A DNA stretch of 23,678 bases from CALJIC01 sp039805565. GTDB taxonomy: Bacteria > Chloroflexota > Chloroflexia > Chloroflexales > Roseiflexaceae. A model generated the notes under the pieces. The model made no database searches and had not been told where the DNA came from. It saw only the letters and a program-made list of their open reading frames with translations. Both the position numbers and the translations under genes were made by a program. This document shows, in pieces, positions 14,551 through 21,857 of this stretch (positions are counted from its first letter, which is position 1; the number at the start of each line of letters is the position of its first letter). The stretch covers positions 1 to 23,678 of the forward strand of contig JBDLTZ010000016.1 in assembly GCA_039805565.1 (NCBI GenBank), written 5' to 3'.

Positions 14551-15732
14551 CTACTTGTCCAGGGCCTTCACCGCGCTGTCGCACAGAATCGCCACGCCGA
14601 GCGGCAGGGCCGACTCATCGATGTCAAAGTGCGGGTTGTGGTGCGGCGCGTTGATGCCGCGTGCGTCGTCGCGGGCGCCGAGGAAGAAGAAGTTCCCGGG
14701 CACCGCGGCCAGCACCGCCGAGAAATCCTCCCCGCCGGTGGTGCGGTAGGTGGTGTCGATCTTCTCCGCCCCGAGCAGCGCCGCGGCCGACTCGTACACC
14801 AGCGCGGTCGGGCCCTCGGCGCAGACCGTGGCGTCCACGCCAAAGTTCAGGTCCACCTCCGCCGTGGCGCCGAAGGTCGCGGCAACGCCCTCGGCAACCT
14901 CGCGGACTCGGCGGTGGAGCAGCTCGCGCGCCTCGCGGCTGAAGGTGCGGATCGTGCCGCGCATCACCGCCGAGTCGGCGATCACGTTGCCGGCCAGCCC
15001 GGCCTGCACGCTGCCGACCGTCACCACGCCGATGTCCTCGGGGTCCAGGTTGCGCGCCACCACCGTCTGGAGCGCCACGACGATGTGCGAGGCTACCAGC
15101 ACCGCGTCCACCGTCTCGTGCGGGCGGGCGCCGTGGCCGCCCTTGCCGCGCACGGTGATCACGAAGCCGTCGGCGGCGGCGAGCAGCGCCCCCGAGCGCA
15201 CCACGGCGGTGCCGGTGGGGTGGCCCGAGGAGACGTGCAGCCCCAGCGCCACGTCCACGTCCGGCCCCTTGAGCACGCCGTCGCGGATCATGGCGTGCGC
15301 GCCGCCCAGGCCCTCCTCGGCCGGCTGGAACATGAGCTTGATCGTGCCGCCCCACGTCTCGCGGTGCTTCGCCAGCACCGAGGCCACGCCGATCCCCACC
15401 GCGACGTGCGCGTCGTGGCCGCAGGCGTGCATCACGCCGGGGGTCTGCGAGCGGTAGGGCACGTCCTTGGCGTCCTGGATCGGCAGGGCATCCATATCAA
15501 AGCGCAGCAGCACCGTGCGCTCGCCGGGCTGGCCGCCGGACATGATGCCCACCACGCCGGTCTTGCCGACGCCGGTGATCACCTCGTAGCCGAGGGCGCC
15601 GAGCTTGTCGGCCACGATTCGGGCGGTGCGTACCTCCTGGAAGCCGAGCTCGGGGTGCATGTGCAGGTCGCGGCGGACGGCGACGATCTCATCGGCGAGG
15701 GCCTGGGCATCGGCGAGGAAGGGGCTGGACAT
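14551..15732 (-). CDS. M20D-family metal-dependent amidohydrolase
   Basis: This 393-residue protein matches the M20D family, which hydrolyses N-acyl amino acids and related amides such as hippurate or auxin conjugates. The DLHMHPELGFQE start (22-33), RFDMDALP (77-84), HACGHDAH (102-109, with metal ligands Cys104 and His106), FQPAEEG (135-141, Glu139 and Glu140), His166 in GLHV and a late HHNPHFD are the expected metal and active-site motifs. The KGGHGA stretch near 195-200 belongs to the dimerisation domain. The length is normal. AGGAG sits about 6 bases before the ATG. It lies 40 bases downstream of the 116-residue gene and the G3E GTPase, so co-transcription is likely. There is no signal peptide, so it is cytoplasmic. 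The true substrate is unknown. Confidence 0.92.
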   Translation of the reverse strand: MSSPFLADAQALADEIVAVRRDLHMHPELGFQEVRTARIVADKLGALGYEVITGVGKTGVVGIMSGGQPGERTVLLRFDMDALPIQDAKDVPYRSQTPGVMHACGHDAHVAVGIGVASVLAKHRETWGGTIKLMFQPAEEGLGGAHAMIRDGVLKGPDVDVALGLHVSSGHPTGTAVVRSGALLAAADGFVITVRGKGGHGARPHETVDAVLVASHIVVALQTVVARNLDPEDIGVVTVGSVQAGLAGNVIADSAVMRGTIRTFSREARELLHRRVREVAEGVAATFGATAEVDLNFGVDATVCAEGPTALVYESAAALLGAEKIDTTYRTTGGEDFSAVLAAVPGNFFFLGARDDARGINAPHHNPHFDIDESALPLGVAILCDSAVKALDK

Positions 15733-15772
15733 GGAGTTCTCCTGCGTGCGGAATGTCGGTGAGCCGCGCCTA

Positions 15773-16123
15773 TTATAGGTGATGCCGGAGCCGCTCGAGC
15801 GCGGCGTCCACGATGGCCCGCGCGAGCTCCTCGGGCGCGGCCCAGACGATGGCGTACAGCGTGACGGTGGCGCGCGCCGCCGGTGAGCCCAGGGCGCCGC
15901 GCCAGGTCACCGGCTCGCCGGCGCCGGTCAGCGAGGCGTAGGCCGCGCCCTCGCCGGTGGCCACCAGCGCCTTGACGTGCCCGATCCAGTCGGGGAGCTC
16001 GGCGCGCAGGCGCTCGTCGCACTCCGCCAGCAGCCCCTCGGCCAGCCGCCGCAGCTCGGGCCACTCGCGCGGCCGCTCCCACTCCAGCACCGCCTGCCCC
16101 GTAGCGCTCCCGGCGTCGCTCAT
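15773..16123 (-). CDS. Conserved-looking hypothetical protein, translationally coupled to the G3E GTPase
   Basis: I place the start at the ATG at 16123, which overlaps the TGA of the GTPase gene in an ATGA junction and is preceded by a run of G (GAGGGGGG) about 7 bases away. An in-frame start further upstream would overlap the GTPase more and has no such site. The 116-residue product is soluble, with amphipathic helices rich in Leu, Ala, Arg and Glu, a central LPDWIGHVKALV (residues 43-54) and a C-terminal ARAIVDAALERLRHH. It has no Cys cluster and only scattered His. I do not recognise the family. Its strict coupling to the GTPase suggests a joint function, for instance as partner or regulator. 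Confidence 0.75.
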   Translation of the reverse strand: MSDAGSATGQAVLEWERPREWPELRRLAEGLLAECDERLRAELPDWIGHVKALVATGEGAAYASLTGAGEPVTWRGALGSPAARATVTLYAIVWAAPEELARAIVDAALERLRHHL

Positions 16124-16734
16124 ACCGCGCCCCCCTCGCCCGCCAGGGCGGCGAGGATCTCCTCGGCGCACTCCCGGTCGTCGGGGATGAAGGGCAGCAG
16201 CGGCAGCTCCGGGCGCAGCGCCTGCACCCGCTCCACGGTCGCCAGCATCTCCTCCTCCTGCAGCCGGTCGATCTTCGAGAGCACGAGCAGGTCGGCCTGA
16301 GCCACCTGCGGCCGGATCAGCGTGCCGAGCCCGTACTGCTCGCCCCAGAGCCGCTCGAAGCGCGAGGCGTCCAGCAGCGCCAGGAACAGCCAGCTGATGT
16401 CTTCCACCCCAGGCTGGGCCAGGCCGGCCCGCAGCGAGTCGGCGTTGGCCACACCGCTGGCCTCGAGGATCAGCCAGTCCGGCCGGAAGCCGTCACGCAG
16501 GGCGACCACCGTCTGCACCAGCGGCAGCACCAGCTCACAGCAGACACACCCGGCGCGGATCTCGCGCACCGTGAGGCCGTGGGCCTCGAGGTAGGCGCCG
16601 TCCACGCCGATGCCGCCGCGCTCGTTCTCGATAATCGCCACGCGCTCGCCGCGGTCAGCAAGCGCCTCGGCCAGACCCAGGGTCAGCGTCGTCTTGCCGG
16701 TCCCAAGGAAGCCGGTGATCGCAACAGCCCGCAC
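16120..16734 (-). CDS. Short G3E-family (CobW/COG0523-like) GTPase, putative metallochaperone
   Basis: The start is GTG at 16734, with a strong GGAAGGAGG 6 bases before it; upstream in-frame codons have no such site and encode unrelated sequence. The 204-residue product has a P-loop GFLGTGKTT (8-16), the family's metal-binding GCVCC motif (62-66), LILEASGVA (88-96, with Glu91) and SKID (153-156) in place of the usual NKxD. G3E GTPases bind zinc, cobalt or nickel through the CxCC site and deliver metal to enzymes. This one ends soon after the GTPase core, so the separate C-terminal CobW domain is missing. It heads a leftward cluster with a coupled unknown gene and an M20 metallohydrolase, which may be its client. 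An extended -10 lies upstream. Confidence 0.88.
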   Translation of the reverse strand: MRAVAITGFLGTGKTTLTLGLAEALADRGERVAIIENERGGIGVDGAYLEAHGLTVREIRAGCVCCELVLPLVQTVVALRDGFRPDWLILEASGVANADSLRAGLAQPGVEDISWLFLALLDASRFERLWGEQYGLGTLIRPQVAQADLLVLSKIDRLQEEEMLATVERVQALRPELPLLPFIPDDRECAEEILAALAGEGGAV

Positions 16735-16740
16735 GACGGC

Positions 16741-16749
16741 CCTCCTTCC
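16741..16749 (-). promoter_or_regulatory. Strong ribosome-binding site that fixes the GTPase start
   Basis: On the minus strand GGAAGGAGG ends 6 bases before GTG 16734. It is the best Shine-Dalgarno match in the neighbourhood and decides in favour of the GTG over in-frame starts up to 16947. Confidence 0.8.
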
Positions 16750-16774
16750 TGCCTGGTGATTCGAGTCGGTGGGG

Positions 16775-16783
16775 ATTGTAGCA
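16775..16783 (-). promoter_or_regulatory. Predicted extended -10 promoter element for the GTPase cluster
   Basis: TGCTACAAT on the minus strand fits an extended -10 (TGnTANAAT). No clear -35 is present, which extended -10 promoters can tolerate. It would start transcripts about 30-35 bases before the GTG at 16734 and could drive the GTPase, unknown, M20 and MFS genes. Confidence 0.4.
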
Positions 16784-16941
16784 CGCGCCGCCCACGGCAC
16801 ACTTCGTGCACGCCTCACACACCTCGCCAGCGGGACGTCATGGAGGAGGACCACGTCCCACAGCACCCAACCGTAGAGGACCTGGAAGAAGTTCGCGAAT
16901 GAGCCCCGCGCACGCACAAGCGAAAGGGGCAAGGAGCAACG

Positions 16942-18072
16942 ATGCACCGCAAGACCCCCATCAGCCGCACGCTGACCGGCCTGGCCGCCATCCTGGCGTT
17001 GGCGCTGGGCTGGCTCACCCTCTCAGCACCTGCCACAGCACAGGAGGCGGTGGATAAGGGCGGACCTGTGCTTATCGTCACCCCCACGACGGCCAGCGCG
17101 ACCGAGGGCGGGGCCACCGGGTCGTTCACCGTGGCGCTGAACGCCTTACCATCCACCACTGTTACCGTCACCCTCACAGGGGACGCCCAGGTGACGCCTA
17201 GCCCGACGACCCTCACCTTCACCCCTTCGAACGGCACCACGCCCCAGTCCGTGACCGTCACGGCAGTGGACGACGCGGTGGCTGAGTCAACCCACTCGGG
17301 CACGATCACGTCGCAGGCAGCGAGCAGCGACATCTTCAACGGCCTCAACGGCGCGCCCGTGACGGTCACCATCTCCGATAATGACTCGGCCGGGGTCACA
17401 GTCACGCCAACGAGCGTGAGCGCCACCGAGGGCGGCGCGACCGGATCCTACACGGTGCGGCTCACCTCTCAGCCCACGGCGAACGTGACGGTCGCCGTCA
17501 CGCCGAACGCGCAGCTGATGGTCAACCAGACGGTGCTCACCTTCACCTCCGCGAACTACGCCACGCCGCAGACGGTGACGGTCACGGCGGTGGACGACTC
17601 GGCGCAGGAGAGCAACCACACCGGCACGATCGCCCACACAGCGACCAGCAGCGATACCACCTATAATGGTATCTCGATCACGTCCGTCACGGCGAACATC
17701 GCCGACAACGACGGCCCCGGCCTGACGTTCACCTCGACGCCTGTCGAGGTCGGCGAGGGCGGGGTGAGCCGGACCTACGACGTGGCGCTGAGGTTGGCGC
17801 CGACGGCGAACGTCACGGTGACGCTGGAGACCGACGAGCAGACGGTGGTGAGCCCGACGCTGCTGCTGTTCACACCGGCGAACTTCAGCACGCCGCAGAC
17901 GGTGACGGTCACAGCGGTGACCGACCTGGCGCAGGAGGCGATGCACACGAGCACGATCACACATACCCTCGCCAGCGACGACCCGGCCTACGATGCGCTC
18001 ACGCCGGTGACCGTGACGGCTACGGTCACCGACACGCGCTCGCTGGTGGCGCTGCCAACGATCTTCCGCTAG
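16942..18072 (+). CDS. Secreted three-repeat Calx-beta-like protein
   Basis: This 376-residue protein has a clear signal peptide (Arg/Lys n-region, hydrophobic 12-27, likely cleavage after ATA near residue 33). Three repeats of about 106 residues follow (about 44-149, 151-258, 260-365). Each runs from a VTPT-SATEGG-like start through LTFT..N..TPQTVTVTAVDD to an HTGTI element and a closing DND turn, resembling Calx-beta or related beta-sandwich modules. The repeats are rich in Thr and Val, and the mature part is almost free of Cys and Lys. The protein ends in LVALPTIFR, a short Leu-Pro tail followed by Arg, as I recall from many exported Chloroflexota proteins. AAGGAG lies 5 bases before the ATG. 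The lysyl oxidase gene follows on the same strand. An adhesive or structural envelope role is inferred, not shown. Confidence 0.85.
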   Translation: MHRKTPISRTLTGLAAILALALGWLTLSAPATAQEAVDKGGPVLIVTPTTASATEGGATGSFTVALNALPSTTVTVTLTGDAQVTPSPTTLTFTPSNGTTPQSVTVTAVDDAVAESTHSGTITSQAASSDIFNGLNGAPVTVTISDNDSAGVTVTPTSVSATEGGATGSYTVRLTSQPTANVTVAVTPNAQLMVNQTVLTFTSANYATPQTVTVTAVDDSAQESNHTGTIAHTATSSDTTYNGISITSVTANIADNDGPGLTFTSTPVEVGEGGVSRTYDVALRLAPTANVTVTLETDEQTVVSPTLLLFTPANFSTPQTVTVTAVTDLAQEAMHTSTITHTLASDDPAYDALTPVTVTATVTDTRSLVALPTIFR

Positions 18073-18141
18073 CACGTGTAACGGGATGTGTGGGGTGGGA
18101 AGCGTCTGGCGCTGAGATGCGCTGAAGGCTCTCACCCCTCG

Positions 18142-18169
18142 CCCCCTCTCCCTGCCGTGGGAGAGGGGG
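18142..18169. repeat. REP-like perfect hairpin, 11-bp stem with 6-base loop
   Basis: CCCCCTCTCCC (18142-18152) pairs perfectly with GGGAGAGGGGG (18159-18169) around TGCCGT. It lies between the Calx-beta-like gene and the lysyl oxidase gene. No T-run follows, so it is not a standard terminator. Similar CCCTCTCCC/GGGAGAGGG hairpins occur as dispersed intergenic repeats in many GC-rich genomes (from memory). It could also stabilise the upstream mRNA end. Confidence 0.75.
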
Positions 18170-18189
18170 TGACAGTGTTGATATGGTGT

Positions 18190-18960
18190 ATGCCGGGAGT
18201 GTTTGTGAAGAGACTTGTTCGCGCCCTGCTCCTGGCCGGGCTCCTGCTGATTCCCTCCCCCGCGCCCGCAGCCGAGACCCTGCGCGAGCTGCTCCCTGAC
18301 CTGGCGATGGCGCCGCTGCGCGACTTCCGGCTCGAGGCCACCGCCGACGGCCGTCGCCTGCTGCGGTTTACCGCCGAGATCGTCAACCTCGGCGCAGGCC
18401 CCTTCGAGCTATACGCCTCGCGCGCGAGTACCTCCGACGAGCTGATGACCGACATCCGGCAGCGGGTGTACCGCGAAGACGGCACCCGGCGCGAGGTCGC
18501 CACGCCCGCCGTGATGCATTTCGCGGGTGACGGCCACGACCACTGGCACGTGCGCGAGCTCGAAGACTACGCGCTCACGCCGCTTGGTGGGGAACAGCCG
18601 GCGGCGGGGGCGAAGCAGGGCTTCTGCTTCTCCGACAACCGCCTGTACCAGGCATCGCGCACGGGTGCTCCCCAACGCGCGCAGTACCGCAGCTGCGGCG
18701 GGCCGAACAACCTGAGTCTGACGATGGGCCTATCGATCGGGTGGGGCGACATCTACGGCTGGTACATGCATGGTCAGTACGTAGACGTCACCGGCCTCGC
18801 GCCGGGCTTCTATGAGCTGAGCGCCGTGGCAGACGAAAACGGCTGGTTCGAGGAGCTCGACGAGGGCAACAACAGCACTTCTACCCTGGTATGGCTCGAC
18901 GCGGCCGCGGGCACGGTGCACGGCCAGTGGCAGTACCTGCCGCTCCTGGGCGGAACGTAG
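18190..18960 (+). CDS. Exported lysyl oxidase-family copper protein
   Basis: The 256-residue product has a signal peptide (KRLVRALLLAGLLLIP, cleavage near APAA, about residues 25-28). The mature domain matches the lysyl oxidase family: GDGHDHWH (113-120) supplies the copper ligands His116, His118 and His120. KQGFCFSDN (142-150), YRSCGGPNN (166-174), a GWGDIYGWYMHGQYVDVTGL block (184-203) and EELDEGNNS (221-229) are the usual later family motifs. Lysyl oxidases oxidise lysine side chains to aldehydes that cross-link proteins; Lys142 might be the cofactor lysine, which is tentative. It ends in WQYLPLLGGT, a Leu-Pro tail like that of the preceding secreted protein. The frame is open further upstream through a REP-like hairpin, so I chose ATG 18190, which best fits the signal peptide; GTG 18175 and GTG 18199 are alternatives. 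Confidence 0.87.
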   Translation: MPGVFVKRLVRALLLAGLLLIPSPAPAAETLRELLPDLAMAPLRDFRLEATADGRRLLRFTAEIVNLGAGPFELYASRASTSDELMTDIRQRVYREDGTRREVATPAVMHFAGDGHDHWHVRELEDYALTPLGGEQPAAGAKQGFCFSDNRLYQASRTGAPQRAQYRSCGGPNNLSLTMGLSIGWGDIYGWYMHGQYVDVTGLAPGFYELSAVADENGWFEELDEGNNSTSTLVWLDAAAGTVHGQWQYLPLLGGT

Positions 18961-19183
18961 AGCGGCTGAACGCTCGAGCCTGAGGGCATCAGGAAGCTGT
19001 GCACGACCACCGAGACGGCTTATGTGGTATGCTCACTGCTGTAGAGCCTGGGACAGAACGAACCTCCCCGAACACAGCGCGTAGCGCAGAGCGGGGGCCT
19101 GGGGGCCGGGTACCCTATGGGTGCCCCTGGAAAACACACCTCCCCCAATGTATTTCCTACGTCACGATACTGAAGGAACGCAC
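18961..19183. other. Intergenic region with an imperfect GC hairpin
   Basis: There are 223 bases between the lysyl oxidase stop and the kinase start. I see no confident promoter or RNA gene. An imperfect hairpin lies at 19102-19127 (GGGGC and ACCC pairing with GGGT and GCCCC, with a 5-base bulge) and includes the palindrome GGGTACCC at 19108-19115. It has no T-run. Confidence 0.4.
19172..19177 (+). promoter_or_regulatory. Ribosome-binding site that fixes the kinase start
   Basis: GAAGGA ends 6 bases before GTG 19184. The in-frame ATGs at 19121 and 19148 have no such site, and the residues they would add look unlike a protein N-terminus. Confidence 0.65.
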
Positions 19184-20251
19184 GTGGAGCATCTCATCAC
19201 CAGCGCCGAGCAGATCAGCGCCGCGTGGCTCGACGCCGCGCTTACGCGGGCCGACGCACTCACCGCGGGCGGCGTCGAGCGCGTCGAGGTCCAGGGCGAG
19301 CGCGCCAGCTGGTCGCACAACGCGCGGCTGAAGCTCAGCTACCGACCGGGCTCGGCGGGCGAGCTGCCCGAGTCGCTGTTTCTCAAGATGGTGCAGGACG
19401 CCGTGTTCGGGCCGTCGGAGGTGCTGCTCTACACGCGCGATTACGCCGGGCTGGCGGGCGGGCCGCTGGTGCGCTGCTACGACGCGCGCTACGACAAGGA
19501 GCGTCGGGCGTACCACCTGCTGCTGGACGACGTCTCGGCGACGCACGGCAACACCTGGGAGCGCGCGATCACCCCGGGCATCGCCGAGGCGATCGGCGAC
19601 GCGCTGGCGGCGCTGCACACCCACCGCTGGACCCCGGCGCAGCTCGCGGCGATCGGCGAGCGCCCGGCGGGCGAGGAGGACCTGGACCGCTACATGGACC
19701 ACATCGGCCGCGGGCTGGAGCCGCTGCTGGCGATCGCCGGGGCCGACATCGCGCCCGCGTGGCGACCGCTGCTGGGCGAGATCTTCGCGCGGCACCCGGC
19801 GCTCATGCGCGAGCGCCTGCGCGACCAGCGCGGGATCTGCCTGGTGCACGGCGATGTGAACCCCGGCAACATCCTGGCGCCGCTTGAGAGCGCAGGGCAG
19901 GTCTACCTGGTGGACCGCCAGCCATTCGACTGGTCGCTCACGCGCTGGCTGGGGGTCTCAGATCTGGCGTATCTGATGTGCACCTTCTGGCCCGAGGAGC
20001 AGCGGCGCAGGCTGGAGCAGGCGGCGCTGCGCGCCTACCACGCCGGGCTGGCGCGGCGCGGCGTGGCGGACTACGGCTGGGAGCAGCTCTGGCGGGACTA
20101 CCGCCTCGCCGCGGTCCAGTCGGTGTACGTGGCGGTGGAGTGGTGCGTGCTGGAGCAGGACCGCGAGCGCATGCGCTGGCTCTGGACGATGCAGCTGCGC
20201 CGCGCCATGGCCGCGCTCGAGGACCTGCGCTGCGCTGAGCTGTGGAGATAG
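19184..20251 (+). CDS. Aminoglycoside phosphotransferase/EcK-like small-molecule kinase
   Basis: From GTG 19184 the product has 355 residues with a protein-kinase-like APH fold. Lys68 in LFLKMV is the likely ATP-binding lysine. HLLLDDVS (111-118) resembles the hinge region. LVHGDVNPGNI (220-230) is the catalytic loop, with Asp224 and Asn229, and YLVDRQPFDW (241-250) is the metal-binding segment, with Asp244. The motif pattern and the DVS/W..A.. region recall the ecdysteroid-kinase-like branch that phosphorylates small hydroxylated compounds, rather than proven antibiotic kinases. There is no signal peptide. The GNAT acetyltransferase gene begins 5 bases after the stop, so the two are almost certainly co-translated. 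A joint role in modifying a metabolite or toxin is possible but not shown. Confidence 0.85.
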   Translation: MEHLITSAEQISAAWLDAALTRADALTAGGVERVEVQGERASWSHNARLKLSYRPGSAGELPESLFLKMVQDAVFGPSEVLLYTRDYAGLAGGPLVRCYDARYDKERRAYHLLLDDVSATHGNTWERAITPGIAEAIGDALAALHTHRWTPAQLAAIGERPAGEEDLDRYMDHIGRGLEPLLAIAGADIAPAWRPLLGEIFARHPALMRERLRDQRGICLVHGDVNPGNILAPLESAGQVYLVDRQPFDWSLTRWLGVSDLAYLMCTFWPEEQRRRLEQAALRAYHAGLARRGVADYGWEQLWRDYRLAAVQSVYVAVEWCVLEQDRERMRWLWTMQLRRAMAALEDLRCAELWR

Positions 20252-20255
20252 GAGT

Positions 20256-21095
20256 ATGCCCGAGGACATCGACTTCGTGCCCGCGTCCTCGCTCTCGATC
20301 GAGGCGCTGGCCGACCTGTTCACACGCTCGTTCGCGGAGTACTTCTACCCTGCCGACGAGAGCGCCGAGGACCTGGCGTGGAAGGTGCGGGTCGAGGGGA
20401 TCGACCTGTGGCGCTCGGTAGTGATGCGGGTAGGCGGGGAGCCGGCCGGCCTGGCGCTGCTTGGGCTGCGGCCGGGAGTGGCGTGGTGCGGTGGCTTCGG
20501 CGTGACGGTGCCCTTCCGCGGGCGAGGGCTGGCGCTGCCGCTGGCGGAGGCGATGGTCGTCAACGCGCGCGCCTCAGGGGCGCGGCGGCTGACGCTGGAG
20601 GTTCTCACGCGCAACGAGCGCGCCATCCGCACCTACCGGCGTGCGGGGCTGGTCGTGACCCGCGACCTGCTGATTGTCGAGTGGCGTCGCCCGGAGGGGT
20701 TCGACCAGCCCCTGCCGCCCTCCAACGTGGTGGAGGCGAGCTGGGCCGCGCCCATGCGCCACTTCGCCGAGCTGCACCCCTCGCCCCCGGCGTGGCAGCG
20801 CGACCTGCCGGCCCTGCTGATGCGCGGTGCGCCCCGCTGCCTGGTGCTGGACGAGGCCGGTGACCACGGGGCGCCGCTGGCCTACGCGCTGAGCTATGGC
20901 GACGAGGCCGCGCGCATCGTGGACCTCGGCGCGCGCGACGCCGCCGCGGCAGGTCCGGTGCTCCAGACGCTCCAAAGCCGCCACGCCCGCCTCAGCAGTG
21001 TCAACGAGCCCGCCGGTAGCCCGCAGGCCGAGGCGCTGCTGGCGGCCGGGTTCGTCGAGGTGGACCGCCAGCACGAGATGGAGCTGGCGTTGTAG
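20256..21095 (+). CDS. GNAT acetyltransferase with probable second degenerate GNAT half
   Basis: This 279-residue protein shows GNAT motif A, VTVPFRGRGLALPL (83-96), in which RGRGLA forms the acetyl-CoA pyrophosphate loop, and motif B, NERAIRTYRRAGL (120-132). Residues 150-279 repeat the general GNAT pattern more weakly (AYALSY, then a late AEALLAAGF at about 258-266), so it may be a tandem protein with one active and one decayed domain. GGAG at 20244-20247, inside the end of the kinase gene, lies 8 bases before the ATG. It is the second gene of a tight pair with the APH-like kinase. Its 3' end meets the methyltransferase gene tail to tail with a 3-base gap. The acceptor substrate is unknown. 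Confidence 0.87.
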   Translation: MPEDIDFVPASSLSIEALADLFTRSFAEYFYPADESAEDLAWKVRVEGIDLWRSVVMRVGGEPAGLALLGLRPGVAWCGGFGVTVPFRGRGLALPLAEAMVVNARASGARRLTLEVLTRNERAIRTYRRAGLVVTRDLLIVEWRRPEGFDQPLPPSNVVEASWAAPMRHFAELHPSPPAWQRDLPALLMRGAPRCLVLDEAGDHGAPLAYALSYGDEAARIVDLGARDAAAAGPVLQTLQSRHARLSSVNEPAGSPQAEALLAAGFVEVDRQHEMELAL

Positions 21096-21098
21096 ACC

Positions 21099-21845
21099 CT
21101 ACCCCGCCCGGCGGCCGCCGAAGAGCGCGTGGCCGGCGACCATCCAGTACACGTCTACCTCCGCGAAGCCCGCCTGCGTCAGCCAGATCAGCTGGTCGAG
21201 CAGACGTGAGGGCTGGTCGATCGAGTCGGGGTCGGGGTCCGGGTAGCGGTACATATTCCAGTGCTCGCGCTCGAACAGCTCCAGGCCGCGCAGGTCGCCG
21301 TCGAGCTCAAGCGAGCGGCGGCGCACGGCCTCGTCCCAGCCCTTCGCGGCCACCGCCGTCCCCGCCGCGCTGGCGGGCAGCATCACGTCGGCGATCACCA
21401 GCGCGCCGCCCGGCTCCAGCATCGCGTGGACATCGCGGAACAGCCGGGCCTTGCCCGCGCCATCCAGGTGGTGCACGGCGAGCGAGGAGACTACCGCGCG
21501 CACCGGGGCCGCGGGGCGGCGCCAGTCTGCGGCGGCGATGTCGAACTGGCGCGTGCGGAAGCGCTCGCCGAAGCGCGCCAGCCGGGCCTCGGCGGCGGCC
21601 AGCATCGCCGGGGAGAGGTCCAGCCCCGTGACGGTCGCCTGGGGGTGGCGCTCGAGGATCGCCTCGGCCAGCAGCCCCTCGCCGCAGCTCAGCTCCAGCA
21701 CCTGGAGCGGCAAATCGCCAGCCGGGATCAGGTCGCAGATAATGTCGATCTGCAGCTCGCGCTCGGGGACGAAGTAGCGCCCGTGGTCGATGAAGGTCTG
21801 CGAGTTGGTCTCGGTCCAGCCCGCGCCCGTGTCGTCGGTAGACAT
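21099..21845 (-). CDS. Class I SAM-dependent methyltransferase
   Basis: I place the start at ATG 21845, where AGGAGG lies 6 bases upstream; longer in-frame starts run back into the kynureninase gene. The 248-residue product has a Rossmann methyltransferase core: motif I VLELSCGEG (about residues 48-56), the acidic TGLDLSPAML loop about 20 residues later, FDIAAADW, then SSLAVHHLD and LEPGGALVIADV. This is the small-molecule (ubiE-like) pattern. The tail is rich in Trp, Tyr and Asp. It begins 10 bases after the kynureninase stop on the same strand, so it is probably expressed with it. Methylation of a tryptophan-derived compound is an attractive guess, but the sequence does not prove it. Confidence 0.87.
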   Translation of the reverse strand: MSTDDTGAGWTETNSQTFIDHGRYFVPERELQIDIICDLIPAGDLPLQVLELSCGEGLLAEAILERHPQATVTGLDLSPAMLAAAEARLARFGERFRTRQFDIAAADWRRPAAPVRAVVSSLAVHHLDGAGKARLFRDVHAMLEPGGALVIADVMLPASAAGTAVAAKGWDEAVRRRSLELDGDLRGLELFEREHWNMYRYPDPDPDSIDQPSRLLDQLIWLTQAGFAEVDVYWMVAGHALFGGRRAG

Positions 21846-21851
21846 GAGAGC

Positions 21852-21857
21852 CCTCCT
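21852..21857 (-). promoter_or_regulatory. Ribosome-binding site of the methyltransferase, overlapping the kynureninase stop
   Basis: AGGAGG on the minus strand starts inside the TAG of the kynureninase gene (21856-21858) and ends 6 bases before ATG 21845. This arrangement favours translational coupling and decides the methyltransferase start. Confidence 0.8.

Noticed and set aside
14530..15762. Plus-strand frame of 410 codons opposite the M20 gene
   Set aside because: The M20D frame has all metal-ligand motifs in order, while the plus-strand product is a His/Arg/Val-rich mirror of it.
16735..16947. N-terminal extension of the G3E GTPase to 16947
   Set aside because: The added residues are unlike the family, whose P-loop is near the N-terminus. 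A strong ribosome-binding site precedes GTG 16734, and the extension would overlap the divergent gene's start.
18142..18169. Rho-independent terminator after the Calx-beta-like gene
   Set aside because: The stem is strong, but no T-run follows on either strand; a REP-like repeat fits better.
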